62,220 nucleotides of DNA from JAQAZP01 sp032127265. GTDB lineage: Bacteria; Acidobacteriota; JAQAZP01. The translations under genes and the position numbers were made by a program. Below, one piece after another: positions 27,865 to 35,732 of this stretch. The first letter of the stretch is position 1; each line of letters opens with the position of its first letter. The notes under the pieces are model-generated. The model saw only the letters and a list, made by a program, of their open reading frames with translations, searched no databases and was not told where the DNA came from. The DNA lies in contig JAQAZP010000019.1 of the NCBI GenBank assembly GCA_032127265.1, positions 1 to 62,220 on the forward strand, in the 5' to 3' direction.

Positions 27865-29075
27865 TGGCGATGACATTGAGCATCGGTCAAGCCCGCCGTC
27901 TGGCCCTGGCTCGTGCCGGGCTCCTCAAACCCCAATGGACCGGCATGCCGCACCGTGCCGCCGGCCGTGGAAAACGGGCTCTCGACGCGGCGCATCTGGT
28001 TATCGGCCGGTTCGGCTATCTGCAACTGGACACCGTCTCCATTGCCGGCGCCAGGAGTCACGTCATCGTCCTGCTCTCCCGCCTCCAGGGGTTCGCCCCT
28101 TCTCTCGGCGAGCAGCTGCTTTGCCCCGGTAATCCGCTGTTCGAGTACTGGGGTCATGAGGCAAGCTGGATTCCTCTCGACCTCTACCCCCTGTTCGGTT
28201 TTCGCCGGCGGGAGTTTCGCACCCACCCCTGGTGGGGAGATGTGCTGGCCCAACATCCCCGGGTGGCCGCGCGGCTCCGCCGCCGGATCAGGGAAGAGGG
28301 GCCTTTGCTTTCCATCGAACTGGAAGGACGGGGGAGCCGTGGCTGGTGGGACCAGAAAATAGCGCGGCAGGTGGCCTCAGCCCTGTGGTCCAGCGGGGAT
28401 CTGGCCATCCGCGAGCGGAGAAAATTCCAGCGGGTCTTCGACCTGGCCGAGCGGGTGATCCCCGACCGGATACGCGGCCGGTCGGTGGGACTGCCGGCCA
28501 GTCTCGACCGGCTGCTGCTCAAGGCGCTGGAGGGACATGGCTGGGCCTCCACCGGGACGCTGGCCTCCACCTGGCGGCTCACCAATCGCCGGGACCAGCT
28601 GGTTGCAGCGCTCCATCGTCTGACCCGCCGGGGAGAGGTGGTGCCCTGTTCCCTGGACAACCCGGAAGGACCACCATCAACTGGTTGGATCCGGCCGGCA
28701 GACCTGGAGCTGGCATTCCGATTGGACCGGGTACGCCCGGGCAGGGATCGGGGAGTGCTGCTTTCACCCTTTGACCCGCTGCTCTGGGACCGGGCGCGGG
28801 TCCGCTTGCTGTTCGGGTTCGAACAGGTGCTGGAGATTTACAAGCCGGCGCCGAATCGGCGATACGGTTACTACTGCCTGCCGGTTCTGGCCGGTGAGCG
28901 GCTCGTTGCCCGCTACGACTTCAAGACGGACCGAAAAAAAGGCCTGCTCCGGGTGCTCTCCTGTATGTATGAGGGGCAGGATTCCCTCCGGCCGGCCTGT
29001 GCCGCTGACGGTGAAGCGGCCCGCTCCGCGCTCCAGCGGTATGCCGGCGCCCTGGGCCTCGAGCCTGTTTGGTAA
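27861..29075 (+). CDS. AlkZ/YcaQ-like winged-helix DNA glycosylase family protein
   Basis: 404 residues in the family of AlkZ/YcaQ (HTH_42, winged-helix DNA-interstrand-crosslink and alkyl-base glycosylases). The N-terminal SIGQARRLALARAGL is typical. The catalytic QxD-type motif is in GRFGYLQLDTVSI, followed by RSHVIVLLSRL. The central WGHEASWIPLDLYPL and C-terminal LLSPFDPLLWDR and RYGYYCLPVLAGERLVAR are also conserved. Its product would remove damaged bases, giving abasic sites. Start ATG 27861 overlaps the PAS gene stop. Confidence 0.85.
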   Translation: MMAMTLSIGQARRLALARAGLLKPQWTGMPHRAAGRGKRALDAAHLVIGRFGYLQLDTVSIAGARSHVIVLLSRLQGFAPSLGEQLLCPGNPLFEYWGHEASWIPLDLYPLFGFRRREFRTHPWWGDVLAQHPRVAARLRRRIREEGPLLSIELEGRGSRGWWDQKIARQVASALWSSGDLAIRERRKFQRVFDLAERVIPDRIRGRSVGLPASLDRLLLKALEGHGWASTGTLASTWRLTNRRDQLVAALHRLTRRGEVVPCSLDNPEGPPSTGWIRPADLELAFRLDRVRPGRDRGVLLSPFDPLLWDRARVRLLFGFEQVLEIYKPAPNRRYGYYCLPVLAGERLVARYDFKTDRKKGLLRVLSCMYEGQDSLRPACAADGEAARSALQRYAGALGLEPVW

Positions 29076-29193
29076 GACCTCAATTCCAGTGTAGAATCAG
29101 GATCTCAGGTGGGCGGCTACCGTGCGTGCCGAACATGCTGATTGATGTAACTAATTGTATTATCGTTGTTTACTTGGAACAGGAGCTAGTTCT

Positions 29194-29739
29194 ATGAAAA
29201 AGTGGATCTGCACCATCTGCGGTTACGTTCACGAGGGCGACACCCGTCCGGATGCCTGCCCCCAGTGCGGCGCGCCGGCGGAGAAATTCGAGGAACAGAG
29301 TGGTGGCGAGGAGATGGCCTGGGCCGATGAACACCGGATCGGTGTGGCCAAGGACGTGGACCAGGAGATTCTCGATGGGTTGAGGGCCAACTTCACCGGC
29401 GAGTGCACCGAGGTGGGCATGTATCTGGCGATGAGCCGCCAGGCCGAACGGGAGGGCCACCCCGAAGTGGCCGAGGCCTACAAGCGGATCGCCTTCGAGG
29501 AGGCGGAGCATGCCTCCAGGTTTGCCGAACTGCTCGGTGAAGTGCTGGTGGCCGACACCAGGGAAAACCTCAAGGCCCGGGTTGCCGCCGAGCACGGGGC
29601 CTGCAAGGGCAAGAAGGACATCGCCACCAGGGCCAAGGAACTGGGTTACGACGCGATTCACGACACGGTGCACGAAATGTGCAAGGACGAAGCGCGGCAC
29701 GGAATGGCCTTCAAGGGGCTTCTCGAGCGCTATTTCTAG
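29194..29739 (+). CDS. Rubredoxin-rubrerythrin fusion (reverse rubrerythrin/NADH-peroxidase type)
   Basis: 181 residues from ATG 29194 (AGGAG upstream). The rubredoxin domain comes first: CTICGY and CPQCGA provide four iron-binding cysteines. A ferritin-like four-helix domain follows with the di-iron pattern ECTEVGMYL, EEAEHASRF and the late DEARHGMAFKGLL. The order is reversed relative to classic rubrerythrin, as in NADH peroxidase-linked reverse rubrerythrins. It would reduce hydrogen peroxide in the cytosol, implying anaerobic or microaerobic life with oxidative stress defence. A terminator follows. Confidence 0.92.
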   Translation: MKKWICTICGYVHEGDTRPDACPQCGAPAEKFEEQSGGEEMAWADEHRIGVAKDVDQEILDGLRANFTGECTEVGMYLAMSRQAEREGHPEVAEAYKRIAFEEAEHASRFAELLGEVLVADTRENLKARVAAEHGACKGKKDIATRAKELGYDAIHDTVHEMCKDEARHGMAFKGLLERYF

Positions 29740-29788
29740 AAAATCCTGCCAGAAGCACCCGGTGTTCAGTCTCCGGGATGCAGCCTTC

Positions 29789-29838
29789 AACGCCTGTCCC
29801 CGGGGGACCGTTCCCGTCCCTCGAAGACAGGCGTTTTT
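29789..29838 (+). terminator. Intrinsic terminator after rubrerythrin
   Basis: A perfect 10-bp stem (AACGCCTGTC at 29789-29798 and GACAGGCGTT at 29826-29835) has a 27-nt loop and then a T-run (TTTTT). Confidence 0.7.
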
Positions 29839-30020
29839 ATTATTGTGCGAACGCTCATCATTTCGGGTAAATTATTCCTGCTGTTGACTTAATCCGTATT
29901 TGACATGTTTGCTAATGGGCCGAGGGGCGGTGGCCGATCAGCAGAAGGAGCACTGGTTCCTGACCGATCTGTTTCCCTGGCCCGGGAGTCCGGGTTAGAA
30001 GCGTGGTGGAGCTTTAGTCG

Positions 30021-32027
30021 ATGACGGTGAAGATCAATGAGGTGGGGGCCCTGGAGGCTGAACTGGCCGAGGCCCGTCGACGGATCGCCGAGCTGGAGGA
30101 GACGGAGAGCCGGCTGCGTCATGCCGAGGCAGAGTTGATCCGTGAGAAAAGCTTCACCGATTCGGCAATGGACAGTCTCCCCGGGATTTTCTACCTCTTC
30201 GACCAGAGTGGACGGTTTCTCCGCTGGAATCGCAACTTCCAGGAGGTCTGTGAATACTCAGCGGAGGAGATCGCCGCCATGCATCCCGCAGAGCTCTTCA
30301 CCGGTGACGACCGGGATCATATCGTGAAGGCTATCAACCGGGCCTTCACCCACGGCACCTCGGACGCCGAAGCGGCCTTCACCACCAAGTCCGGTTGCAG
30401 AATACCCTACTACTTCACCGGTCACTGTCTGGAGGCGGACGGGAAAAAATATTTGGTGGGGATGGGACTCGATATCAGTGAGAGAAGAAGAAACGAGAAG
30501 GAACTGCGTCAGTCGGAAGCCAAGTATCATTCGCTGGTGGATCACTCCAACGACGCCATATACCTGTTGCGCGACGGGAAGTTCGAAGTGATCAACTCCA
30601 AGTTCGAGGAGATTTTCGGCGTGACCCAGGAGGAGGTCCAGCGCCCCGATTTCATTTTCCTCGACCTGGTGGCCCCGAAGAGCCGGGAGCTGATTCTCGA
30701 ACGGGGCCGGAGGATCGCCCGTGGCGAACCGCTGAATCAGAACTACGAGTTTACGGCCATCGGCCGCGACGGCCTGGAGGTGGAGGTGGAGGTGTCGGTG
30801 GCCCACATCCCCTACGAGGGTGGTACGGCCAGCCAGGGCATCCTGCGCGATGTCACCAATCGAAAGCGTCTGGAGGCTGAACTGCTCCAGGCGCAGAAGA
30901 TGGAAGCCGTGGGGCGGCTGGCCGGCGGCGTGGCTCATGACTTCAACAACATCATGACCTGCATTCTGGGCAACGCCGACCTGGTGCTCAGTGAACTCGG
31001 CCCGGAGCAGGACATCCGTGAGTATCTGGACGAGATCGTCACTGCCGGCAACCGGGCGGCGGCTCTCACCCGGCAGTTGCTGGCCTTCAGCCGGCGACAG
31101 ATGCTTCAACCAATGGTGTTGAATCTCAATGATCTGGTGACCGATCTGGAGAAGATGCTTCGGCGGCTGATCGGCGAGGACGTTGAGCTGGTTACCAGGC
31201 TGCATCCGGAGACCGGGTGCGTCCAGGCTGACCCGGGCCAGCTGGAGCAGGTGCTGATGAATCTGGCGGTGAATGCCCGGGACGCCATGCCCCGCGGCGG
31301 CCGATTGACCATCGAGACCGCGGCCAGGACGCTGGTCAAGAAGCACGTGGACAGCAAGGTGACCATCCCGCCGGGATCTTACGCCGCGTTGACGGTGAGC
31401 GATTCCGGCACGGGTATGGACGAGAAGACCATGGCCAACATTTTCGAGCCCTTCTTCACCACCAAGGAAGTGGGGCAGGGGACCGGACTTGGCCTCTCCA
31501 TGGTTTTTGGCAGCATCAAGCAGAGCGAAGGCTACATCCTGGTTTCCAGCGAGCCGGGTCGGGGCACGTCGTTCACTATGTATCTGCCGCTGGTCGATGA
31601 AGAACCGGCCCGGGTCCAGAACGAAAGTCCGGAGGACAAGCCGAAACCCGACCGGGAAACGGTGCTGGTCGTGGAGGATGACCTGCGGGTGCTCCAGCTG
31701 GTGCGGGCCATTTTGCGGCAGAACGGGTACACCGTGCTTCAGGCTGAAAACGGGGCGGAGGCGATCCAGTGCCTTGATGGGCGGAGTGAGCCGGTGGACC
31801 TGATGATCACCGACGTAGTGATGCCGAAAATGAGCGGCCGGGAACTGGCCGATCTGGTCCTTAACATGCAACCGGACATGAAGGTGATCTACACGTCGGG
31901 CTACACCGGCAGTGCCTTTTATCGCGAGGGATTTCCTGATTCCGACTCGATCTTCCTGCCCAAGCCCTTCACCCCCCAGGCGCTGGTGAGCAAGGTCCGC
32001 GAGGTGCTCGACCAGCCTGTTGCCTGA
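30021..32027 (+). CDS. Soluble hybrid histidine kinase: PAS-PAS-HisKA-HATPase-REC
   Basis: 668 residues. An N-terminal coiled coil (about 8-42, EAELAEARRRIAELEE), PAS1 (about 45-155) and PAS2 (about 170-285). The phospho-acceptor is GRLAGGVAHDFNNIMTCILG (His about 308), HATPase covers about 400-525 (VSDSGTGMDEK, GTGLGLSMVFG), and a receiver covers about 545-660 (LMITDVVMPKMSG). There is no TM. It lacks an output domain and likely passes phosphate to an unlinked protein or acts by interaction. It follows a 190-bp gap after the rubrerythrin terminator and converges on the phosphodiesterase gene. Confidence 0.93.
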   Translation: MTVKINEVGALEAELAEARRRIAELEETESRLRHAEAELIREKSFTDSAMDSLPGIFYLFDQSGRFLRWNRNFQEVCEYSAEEIAAMHPAELFTGDDRDHIVKAINRAFTHGTSDAEAAFTTKSGCRIPYYFTGHCLEADGKKYLVGMGLDISERRRNEKELRQSEAKYHSLVDHSNDAIYLLRDGKFEVINSKFEEIFGVTQEEVQRPDFIFLDLVAPKSRELILERGRRIARGEPLNQNYEFTAIGRDGLEVEVEVSVAHIPYEGGTASQGILRDVTNRKRLEAELLQAQKMEAVGRLAGGVAHDFNNIMTCILGNADLVLSELGPEQDIREYLDEIVTAGNRAAALTRQLLAFSRRQMLQPMVLNLNDLVTDLEKMLRRLIGEDVELVTRLHPETGCVQADPGQLEQVLMNLAVNARDAMPRGGRLTIETAARTLVKKHVDSKVTIPPGSYAALTVSDSGTGMDEKTMANIFEPFFTTKEVGQGTGLGLSMVFGSIKQSEGYILVSSEPGRGTSFTMYLPLVDEEPARVQNESPEDKPKPDRETVLVVEDDLRVLQLVRAILRQNGYTVLQAENGAEAIQCLDGRSEPVDLMITDVVMPKMSGRELADLVLNMQPDMKVIYTSGYTGSAFYREGFPDSDSIFLPKPFTPQALVSKVREVLDQPVA

Positions 32028-32036
32028 ACCTCCTGG

Positions 32037-33455
32037 TTACGGCTCCAGAGGAAGATACCCCAGACTTTGAAGTTGTTCGATGCGGGAGTCTTCGCCCGGG
32101 TTTTGCCGGGAAAGGGATCGTCTGCTGAGCAGGAATTCCTTCGTGGAGTGGGTCCGCTTCTGCCAGGGCTGGCGGTCGATCTGGAACCTCTCGGTGAAGA
32201 GCTCCTGAAGGACCCGGCCTTCCATGTCACGGCCCAGGGGAAGACGCAGCATGGCCAGGATAGTCGGCGCAATGTCGTAGACGCTGCCCATTGTGGTCAG
32301 ATCATCCAACTGGAGACTTGTCGGTGAGACCGCATTTTGCAGCGGCTCGATAAAAGGTCCGGCGGTGATGAAGATTCCTGGCGGCCCATTGGGGTGGTGA
32401 GCGGAGTTGACATCGGCCGGCGGGTCGTCCGGGTCAAAAAGATTGTTGCGATTCACCGGAACCATGCCGTGGTCGGAAACAATTACAACGGTCACCTCTT
32501 CCGGGCAGAGATCGATCAGCCGGCCAATTTCCCCGTCGAGCCAGGTGTAATAGCTGGTGATCACACCGCCGAAATTGGTGATTTGGTCGGCGGTGGGGGG
32601 ATGGTCATACAGCTCCGGTTTCATATAGCGGAAGAAGCGGTGACCGGCCACGTCCGATCCGCCGAAGTAGACCATCGCCAGGTCGAAGGGTTCTTTCCCG
32701 GCGATCAACTGCCCGGCGATTCGGGAATAGGTCTGGTCTGCTCGGAAAGACCACTGGCAGTTGGACCAGAGCCGATGGCCGAGACGTGAGAGCGGGTGGG
32801 AGAACCGGCCGAAAATTTCCTCGGTGAGTCGGGGCAGGTCGGCCTCCACCTCGCCTAGAATCTGCATCAGGTCGCTCTCCAGTTCCGGCGGATAGACTTG
32901 CCCGGGCACGCCGGGACGGAGGGTTCCCTTCCAGGTGACTTTTCCCGCGCTGGTGTCGAACTGGTCCAGGGTGTTGGTCTGGGCCACCATCACCCCGTTC
33001 ACCTGTTCAGCGGGGTAGGTCATCCACCAGCCCACCACGCAGACCCGCTTCTCGAAATCGGTTAGGATGTTCCACAGCGCGGCGGCCCGCCGGGAACTGT
33101 TGTCGTAGAGTGTGGTTTTCCGCGGTCGGCGGGTATCGGCGAATCCGTTGATGCCGTGTACGCTCTTTGACACCCCGGTGGCCACCGTGGTCCAGATCAC
33201 CGGTGAGACGGTGGGGGTCAGCGTTTCCAGCAACCCGCTGCGGCCCTGGTCCATCAGCCGCTCGAGAGTGGGCATTCGGCCTTCGGCGATCAGCGGCAGG
33301 GCCAGATCCCATTCGATACCGTCCACACCGATGAGCAGGATCGGTGAACTCACCGGCTGGTCCCGCCATGATCCGCAGGCGAAGGAGACGGCGAAGAGAA
33401 CCAGGATGGTCAGTAACAGGGGTACATAAAAAAGGGGTTTGAAATTTTCGTGCAC
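32037..33455 (-). CDS. Membrane-anchored alkaline-phosphatase-superfamily phosphodiesterase/phosphatase
   Basis: 472 residues from GTG 33455, preceded by AAAGAGG six bases upstream. An N-terminal hydrophobic segment ends at FACGS and may be an uncleaved anchor or a lipobox, though the -3 to -1 residues are not canonical. Metal-site motifs are LIGVDGIEWDLALPL (first Asp), PTVSPVIWTTVATG with the Thr/Ser nucleophile, and FGGSDVAGHRFFRYM and VIVSDHGMVPVN (Asp/His metal ligands). These fit the type I phosphodiesterase/nucleotide pyrophosphatase group. The substrate is unknown. It is divergent from the FMN reductase gene. Confidence 0.85.
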   Translation of the reverse strand: MHENFKPLFYVPLLLTILVLFAVSFACGSWRDQPVSSPILLIGVDGIEWDLALPLIAEGRMPTLERLMDQGRSGLLETLTPTVSPVIWTTVATGVSKSVHGINGFADTRRPRKTTLYDNSSRRAAALWNILTDFEKRVCVVGWWMTYPAEQVNGVMVAQTNTLDQFDTSAGKVTWKGTLRPGVPGQVYPPELESDLMQILGEVEADLPRLTEEIFGRFSHPLSRLGHRLWSNCQWSFRADQTYSRIAGQLIAGKEPFDLAMVYFGGSDVAGHRFFRYMKPELYDHPPTADQITNFGGVITSYYTWLDGEIGRLIDLCPEEVTVVIVSDHGMVPVNRNNLFDPDDPPADVNSAHHPNGPPGIFITAGPFIEPLQNAVSPTSLQLDDLTTMGSVYDIAPTILAMLRLPLGRDMEGRVLQELFTERFQIDRQPWQKRTHSTKEFLLSRRSLSRQNPGEDSRIEQLQSLGYLPLEP

Positions 33456-33594
33456 GATCAACCTCTTTATCGATGTTCGAAAACCAACCCATGTTTCAAA
33501 GCATAGTTTATAAAGACAGTCTACCACACAGTTGAGAAAAATTTGAAACTGTATGGATTGCCAGGTCACGACACGAGGAGGAGATACATTGACC

Positions 33595-34170
33595 ATGCCC
33601 AAAGTATTGGCTTTTGCCGGCAGCAGCCGCGAAGAATCGTTCAACAAAAAACTGCTGCGACTCGCCGCTGCCGGTGCCGAGAGTGCCGGCGCCGAAGTGA
33701 AAATGATCGCCCTGGCGGACTATCCCATGCCCCTGTTCGACCAGGACCTGGAAGCGAGGGACGGCATGCCTGCTCCGGCCCACAATTTCAAGCAGCTGCT
33801 CATCGAACACGACGGGTTTCTCATCGCTTCGCCGGAATACAACGGCGCGTTCAGCCCGCTGCTGAAGAATGCCCTCGACTGGGCCTCCCGGGCCGAATCG
33901 GAGAGCGAACCGCCCTATGCGGCATACCAGGGGAAAGTGGCGGCCGTGATGGCCGCTTCCCCCGGGGGGCTCGGCGGAATGCGGGGGCTGGTCCACCTGC
34001 GGATGCTGCTGGGAAATCTCCAGGTGCTGGTTCTCCCGGGGCAACAGACCCTGTCCCAGGCCTTCAAGGCTTTTACCGAGCAGGGGGAACTGGCCGACCA
34101 GAAGAAGCAGACCGCCGTGCTCGGCCTGGGGGCCGAACTGGTCAGGGCGCTGGAGAGATTGAAGGGCTGA
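33595..34170 (+). CDS. NADPH-dependent FMN/quinone reductase
   Basis: 191 residues of the flavodoxin-like NADPH-dependent FMN reductase family. FAGSSREESFNKKLLRLAA is the FMN-phosphate loop, SPEYNGAFSPLLKNALDWAS the signature SPEYNxSxxxxLKNALDW motif, and ASPGGLGGMRG the isoalloxazine-binding part. It reduces quinones, azo dyes or chromate in homologues. The start is ATG 33595; TTG 33589 is closer to GGAGGAG (five-base spacing) and could add two residues. Confidence 0.9.
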   Translation: MPKVLAFAGSSREESFNKKLLRLAAAGAESAGAEVKMIALADYPMPLFDQDLEARDGMPAPAHNFKQLLIEHDGFLIASPEYNGAFSPLLKNALDWASRAESESEPPYAAYQGKVAAVMAASPGGLGGMRGLVHLRMLLGNLQVLVLPGQQTLSQAFKAFTEQGELADQKKQTAVLGLGAELVRALERLKG

Positions 34171-34183
34171 CCATCCCGACAGT

Positions 34184-34993
34184 TCAGCTGGAGCGGGTGG
34201 TGGCGTCGCGGAAGGGGAGGAAAAACCGCCGGACCAGCGACGTGGGGAACGCGTCATCCCCCTGATACCCGATGCGCTCGGGCTGCCGCCGGTGATCAGG
34301 CAGGTAGGCCGTGCCACACAGCCAGTCCCAGAGACTGAAGACGATGGCGTAGTTCTGGCCCCAGCGGCCGTGAAGTTCCACGTCATGGTGCCAGATGTGC
34401 ATCCGTGGCGAGTTGAGCAGGTAGCGGAGCGGGCCCCAGGAGATGTTCAGGTTGGCGTGGTTGAGGTGCCCGATGGCAGTGGTAATGACCGCTACTGCCA
34501 GAATTGCCTGCCATGAGGCCCCGAGAAGTGAGAGCGGAATATATTTCACCGTGTTGTAGACGATGATCTCAACCCAGTGGAAACGAAAATTTCCGATCCA
34601 GTCCATCACCCGGATCGAGTGGTGCAGGCGGTGAAAGCGCCAGAGCCAGCCCACCCGGTGCAGCAGGCGGTGCACGCCGTACTCGATCAGGTCGGCGGCC
34701 AGCAGGAAAATGGGGATCTGGGCCCACAGCGGCAGGGGCTCGATCAGGGCGGCGTGCTCCACCGGGGTCCGCATCATCAGTGAGCATTCCAGGCAGTCGA
34801 TTTCGCAGATCCAGTTGAAAAAGTAGGCAGAGAGATAGCCGAAGCAAAACCCGTTGAAGACCAGCCAGAAGATATCCTGTCCCAGCTGTGACCTGAACAG
34901 GGGCTGGCCCCGGCGCCAGGGAGCGGCCCGTTCCAGAAGAAATACCGCCAGCGATATCGCCGCGAGATGGAACCAGTACTGGTGATAGATCAT
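34184..34993 (-). CDS. Fatty acid hydroxylase / sterol desaturase superfamily membrane protein
   Basis: About 269 residues with four to five TM helices and the di-iron histidine motifs of the family: HRLLH, HRLHHS, H..N near AIGHLNHANLN, and HIWHHD. It would hydroxylate or desaturate a lipid or hopanoid-like substrate in the membrane using oxygen. I place the start at ATG 34993 (MIYHQYWFH), after AGGGG; ATG 35011 and GTG 35032 are also in frame, but the GTG lies inside a palindrome. It ends 13 bp before the convergent FMN reductase stop. A palindromic operator candidate lies between it and the DUF2238 gene. Confidence 0.85.
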   Translation of the reverse strand: MIYHQYWFHLAAISLAVFLLERAAPWRRGQPLFRSQLGQDIFWLVFNGFCFGYLSAYFFNWICEIDCLECSLMMRTPVEHAALIEPLPLWAQIPIFLLAADLIEYGVHRLLHRVGWLWRFHRLHHSIRVMDWIGNFRFHWVEIIVYNTVKYIPLSLLGASWQAILAVAVITTAIGHLNHANLNISWGPLRYLLNSPRMHIWHHDVELHGRWGQNYAIVFSLWDWLCGTAYLPDHRRQPERIGYQGDDAFPTSLVRRFFLPFRDATTRSS

Positions 34994-35023
34994 GAGCCGC
35001 CCCTGCTCCATGGTGAACCGGAA

Positions 35024-35044
35024 TTTTAACACAGTGTGTTAAAA
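35024..35044. promoter_or_regulatory. Perfect 21-bp palindrome, operator candidate between divergent genes
   Basis: Arms TTTTAACACA and TGTGTTAAAA flank a single G. It lies about 30 bp upstream of ATG 34993 on the minus strand and about 75 bp upstream of ATG 35118 on the plus strand. It has the size and symmetry of a site for a dimeric TetR- or GntR-like repressor. Confidence 0.65.
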
Positions 35045-35117
35045 TGGCCGTAACCGACACATTTCCGGTTCGACGATGTCACCGTTGAGTAACTGCATTT
35101 CGGACAGGGGACCAACC

Positions 35118-35732
35118 ATGCATCCTGATGCTCACAGCAAAACCGAGCCGCTGGTGCTGCTGGCCCTCTGCCTGCTGGCCCTGGTCGTCTCCGGAATCGG
35201 GCCCTTCGACCGGGCCACCTGGTGGATGGAAGTGGCCCCGGTGTTCATCGGGATCCCGCTGCTGATCATCACCTGGAACCGCTTCCGTCCCACACCGCTG
35301 CTCTACCGGCTGCTCTTCATCCACGCCCTGATCCTGATTGTCGGTGGACACTACACCTACGCCAGGGTTCCGCCCGGTTTCTGGGTCCAGGAGCTCTTCG
35401 ACCTCGGACGCAACCACTACGACCGGCTGGGGCACCTGGCCCAGGGCTTCATCCCGGCCATCCTGGCCCGCGAACTGCTGCGCAAGCAGGTGCCGGCCCT
35501 GCGAGGCGGCTGGCTCTTCTTCCTCGTCACCTGCGTCTGTCTCGCCTTCAGCGCTTTTTACGAGCTGATCGAGTGGTGGGCGGCACTGGCCGGCGGGGAG
35601 GCCGCCGATTCGTTCCTCGGCACCCAGGGTGATGTCTGGGACACCCAGTGGGACATGCTCCTCGCCCTGCTGGGCGCACTGCTCTCGCTGACCCTGCTCT
35701 CGCGGATTCACGACAGACAGCTGGATCGTTAG
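35118..35732 (+). CDS. DUF2238 (YjdF-like) membrane protein
   Basis: 204 residues, about six TM helices. The DUF2238 pattern is GGHYTYARVPPGFWVQE, then DRLGHLAQGFIPAILARE, AFYELIEWWAA and DVWDTQWDMLLALLG. The function is unknown; acidic and His residues facing the membrane may bind metal or lipid. The start is ATG 35118 (AGGGGA upstream). It is divergent from the hydroxylase across the 21-bp palindrome. The TAG stop overlaps the TAA stop of the convergent subtilase gene. Confidence 0.85.
   Translation: MHPDAHSKTEPLVLLALCLLALVVSGIGPFDRATWWMEVAPVFIGIPLLIITWNRFRPTPLLYRLLFIHALILIVGGHYTYARVPPGFWVQELFDLGRNHYDRLGHLAQGFIPAILARELLRKQVPALRGGWLFFLVTCVCLAFSAFYELIEWWAALAGGEAADSFLGTQGDVWDTQWDMLLALLGALLSLTLLSRIHDRQLDR

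Noticed and set aside
29884..29920. Promoter for the soluble hybrid kinase from TTGACT or TTGACA elements
   Set aside because: Two -35-like hexamers are present but no -10 at 16-18 bp; GCTAAT at longer spacing is weak.
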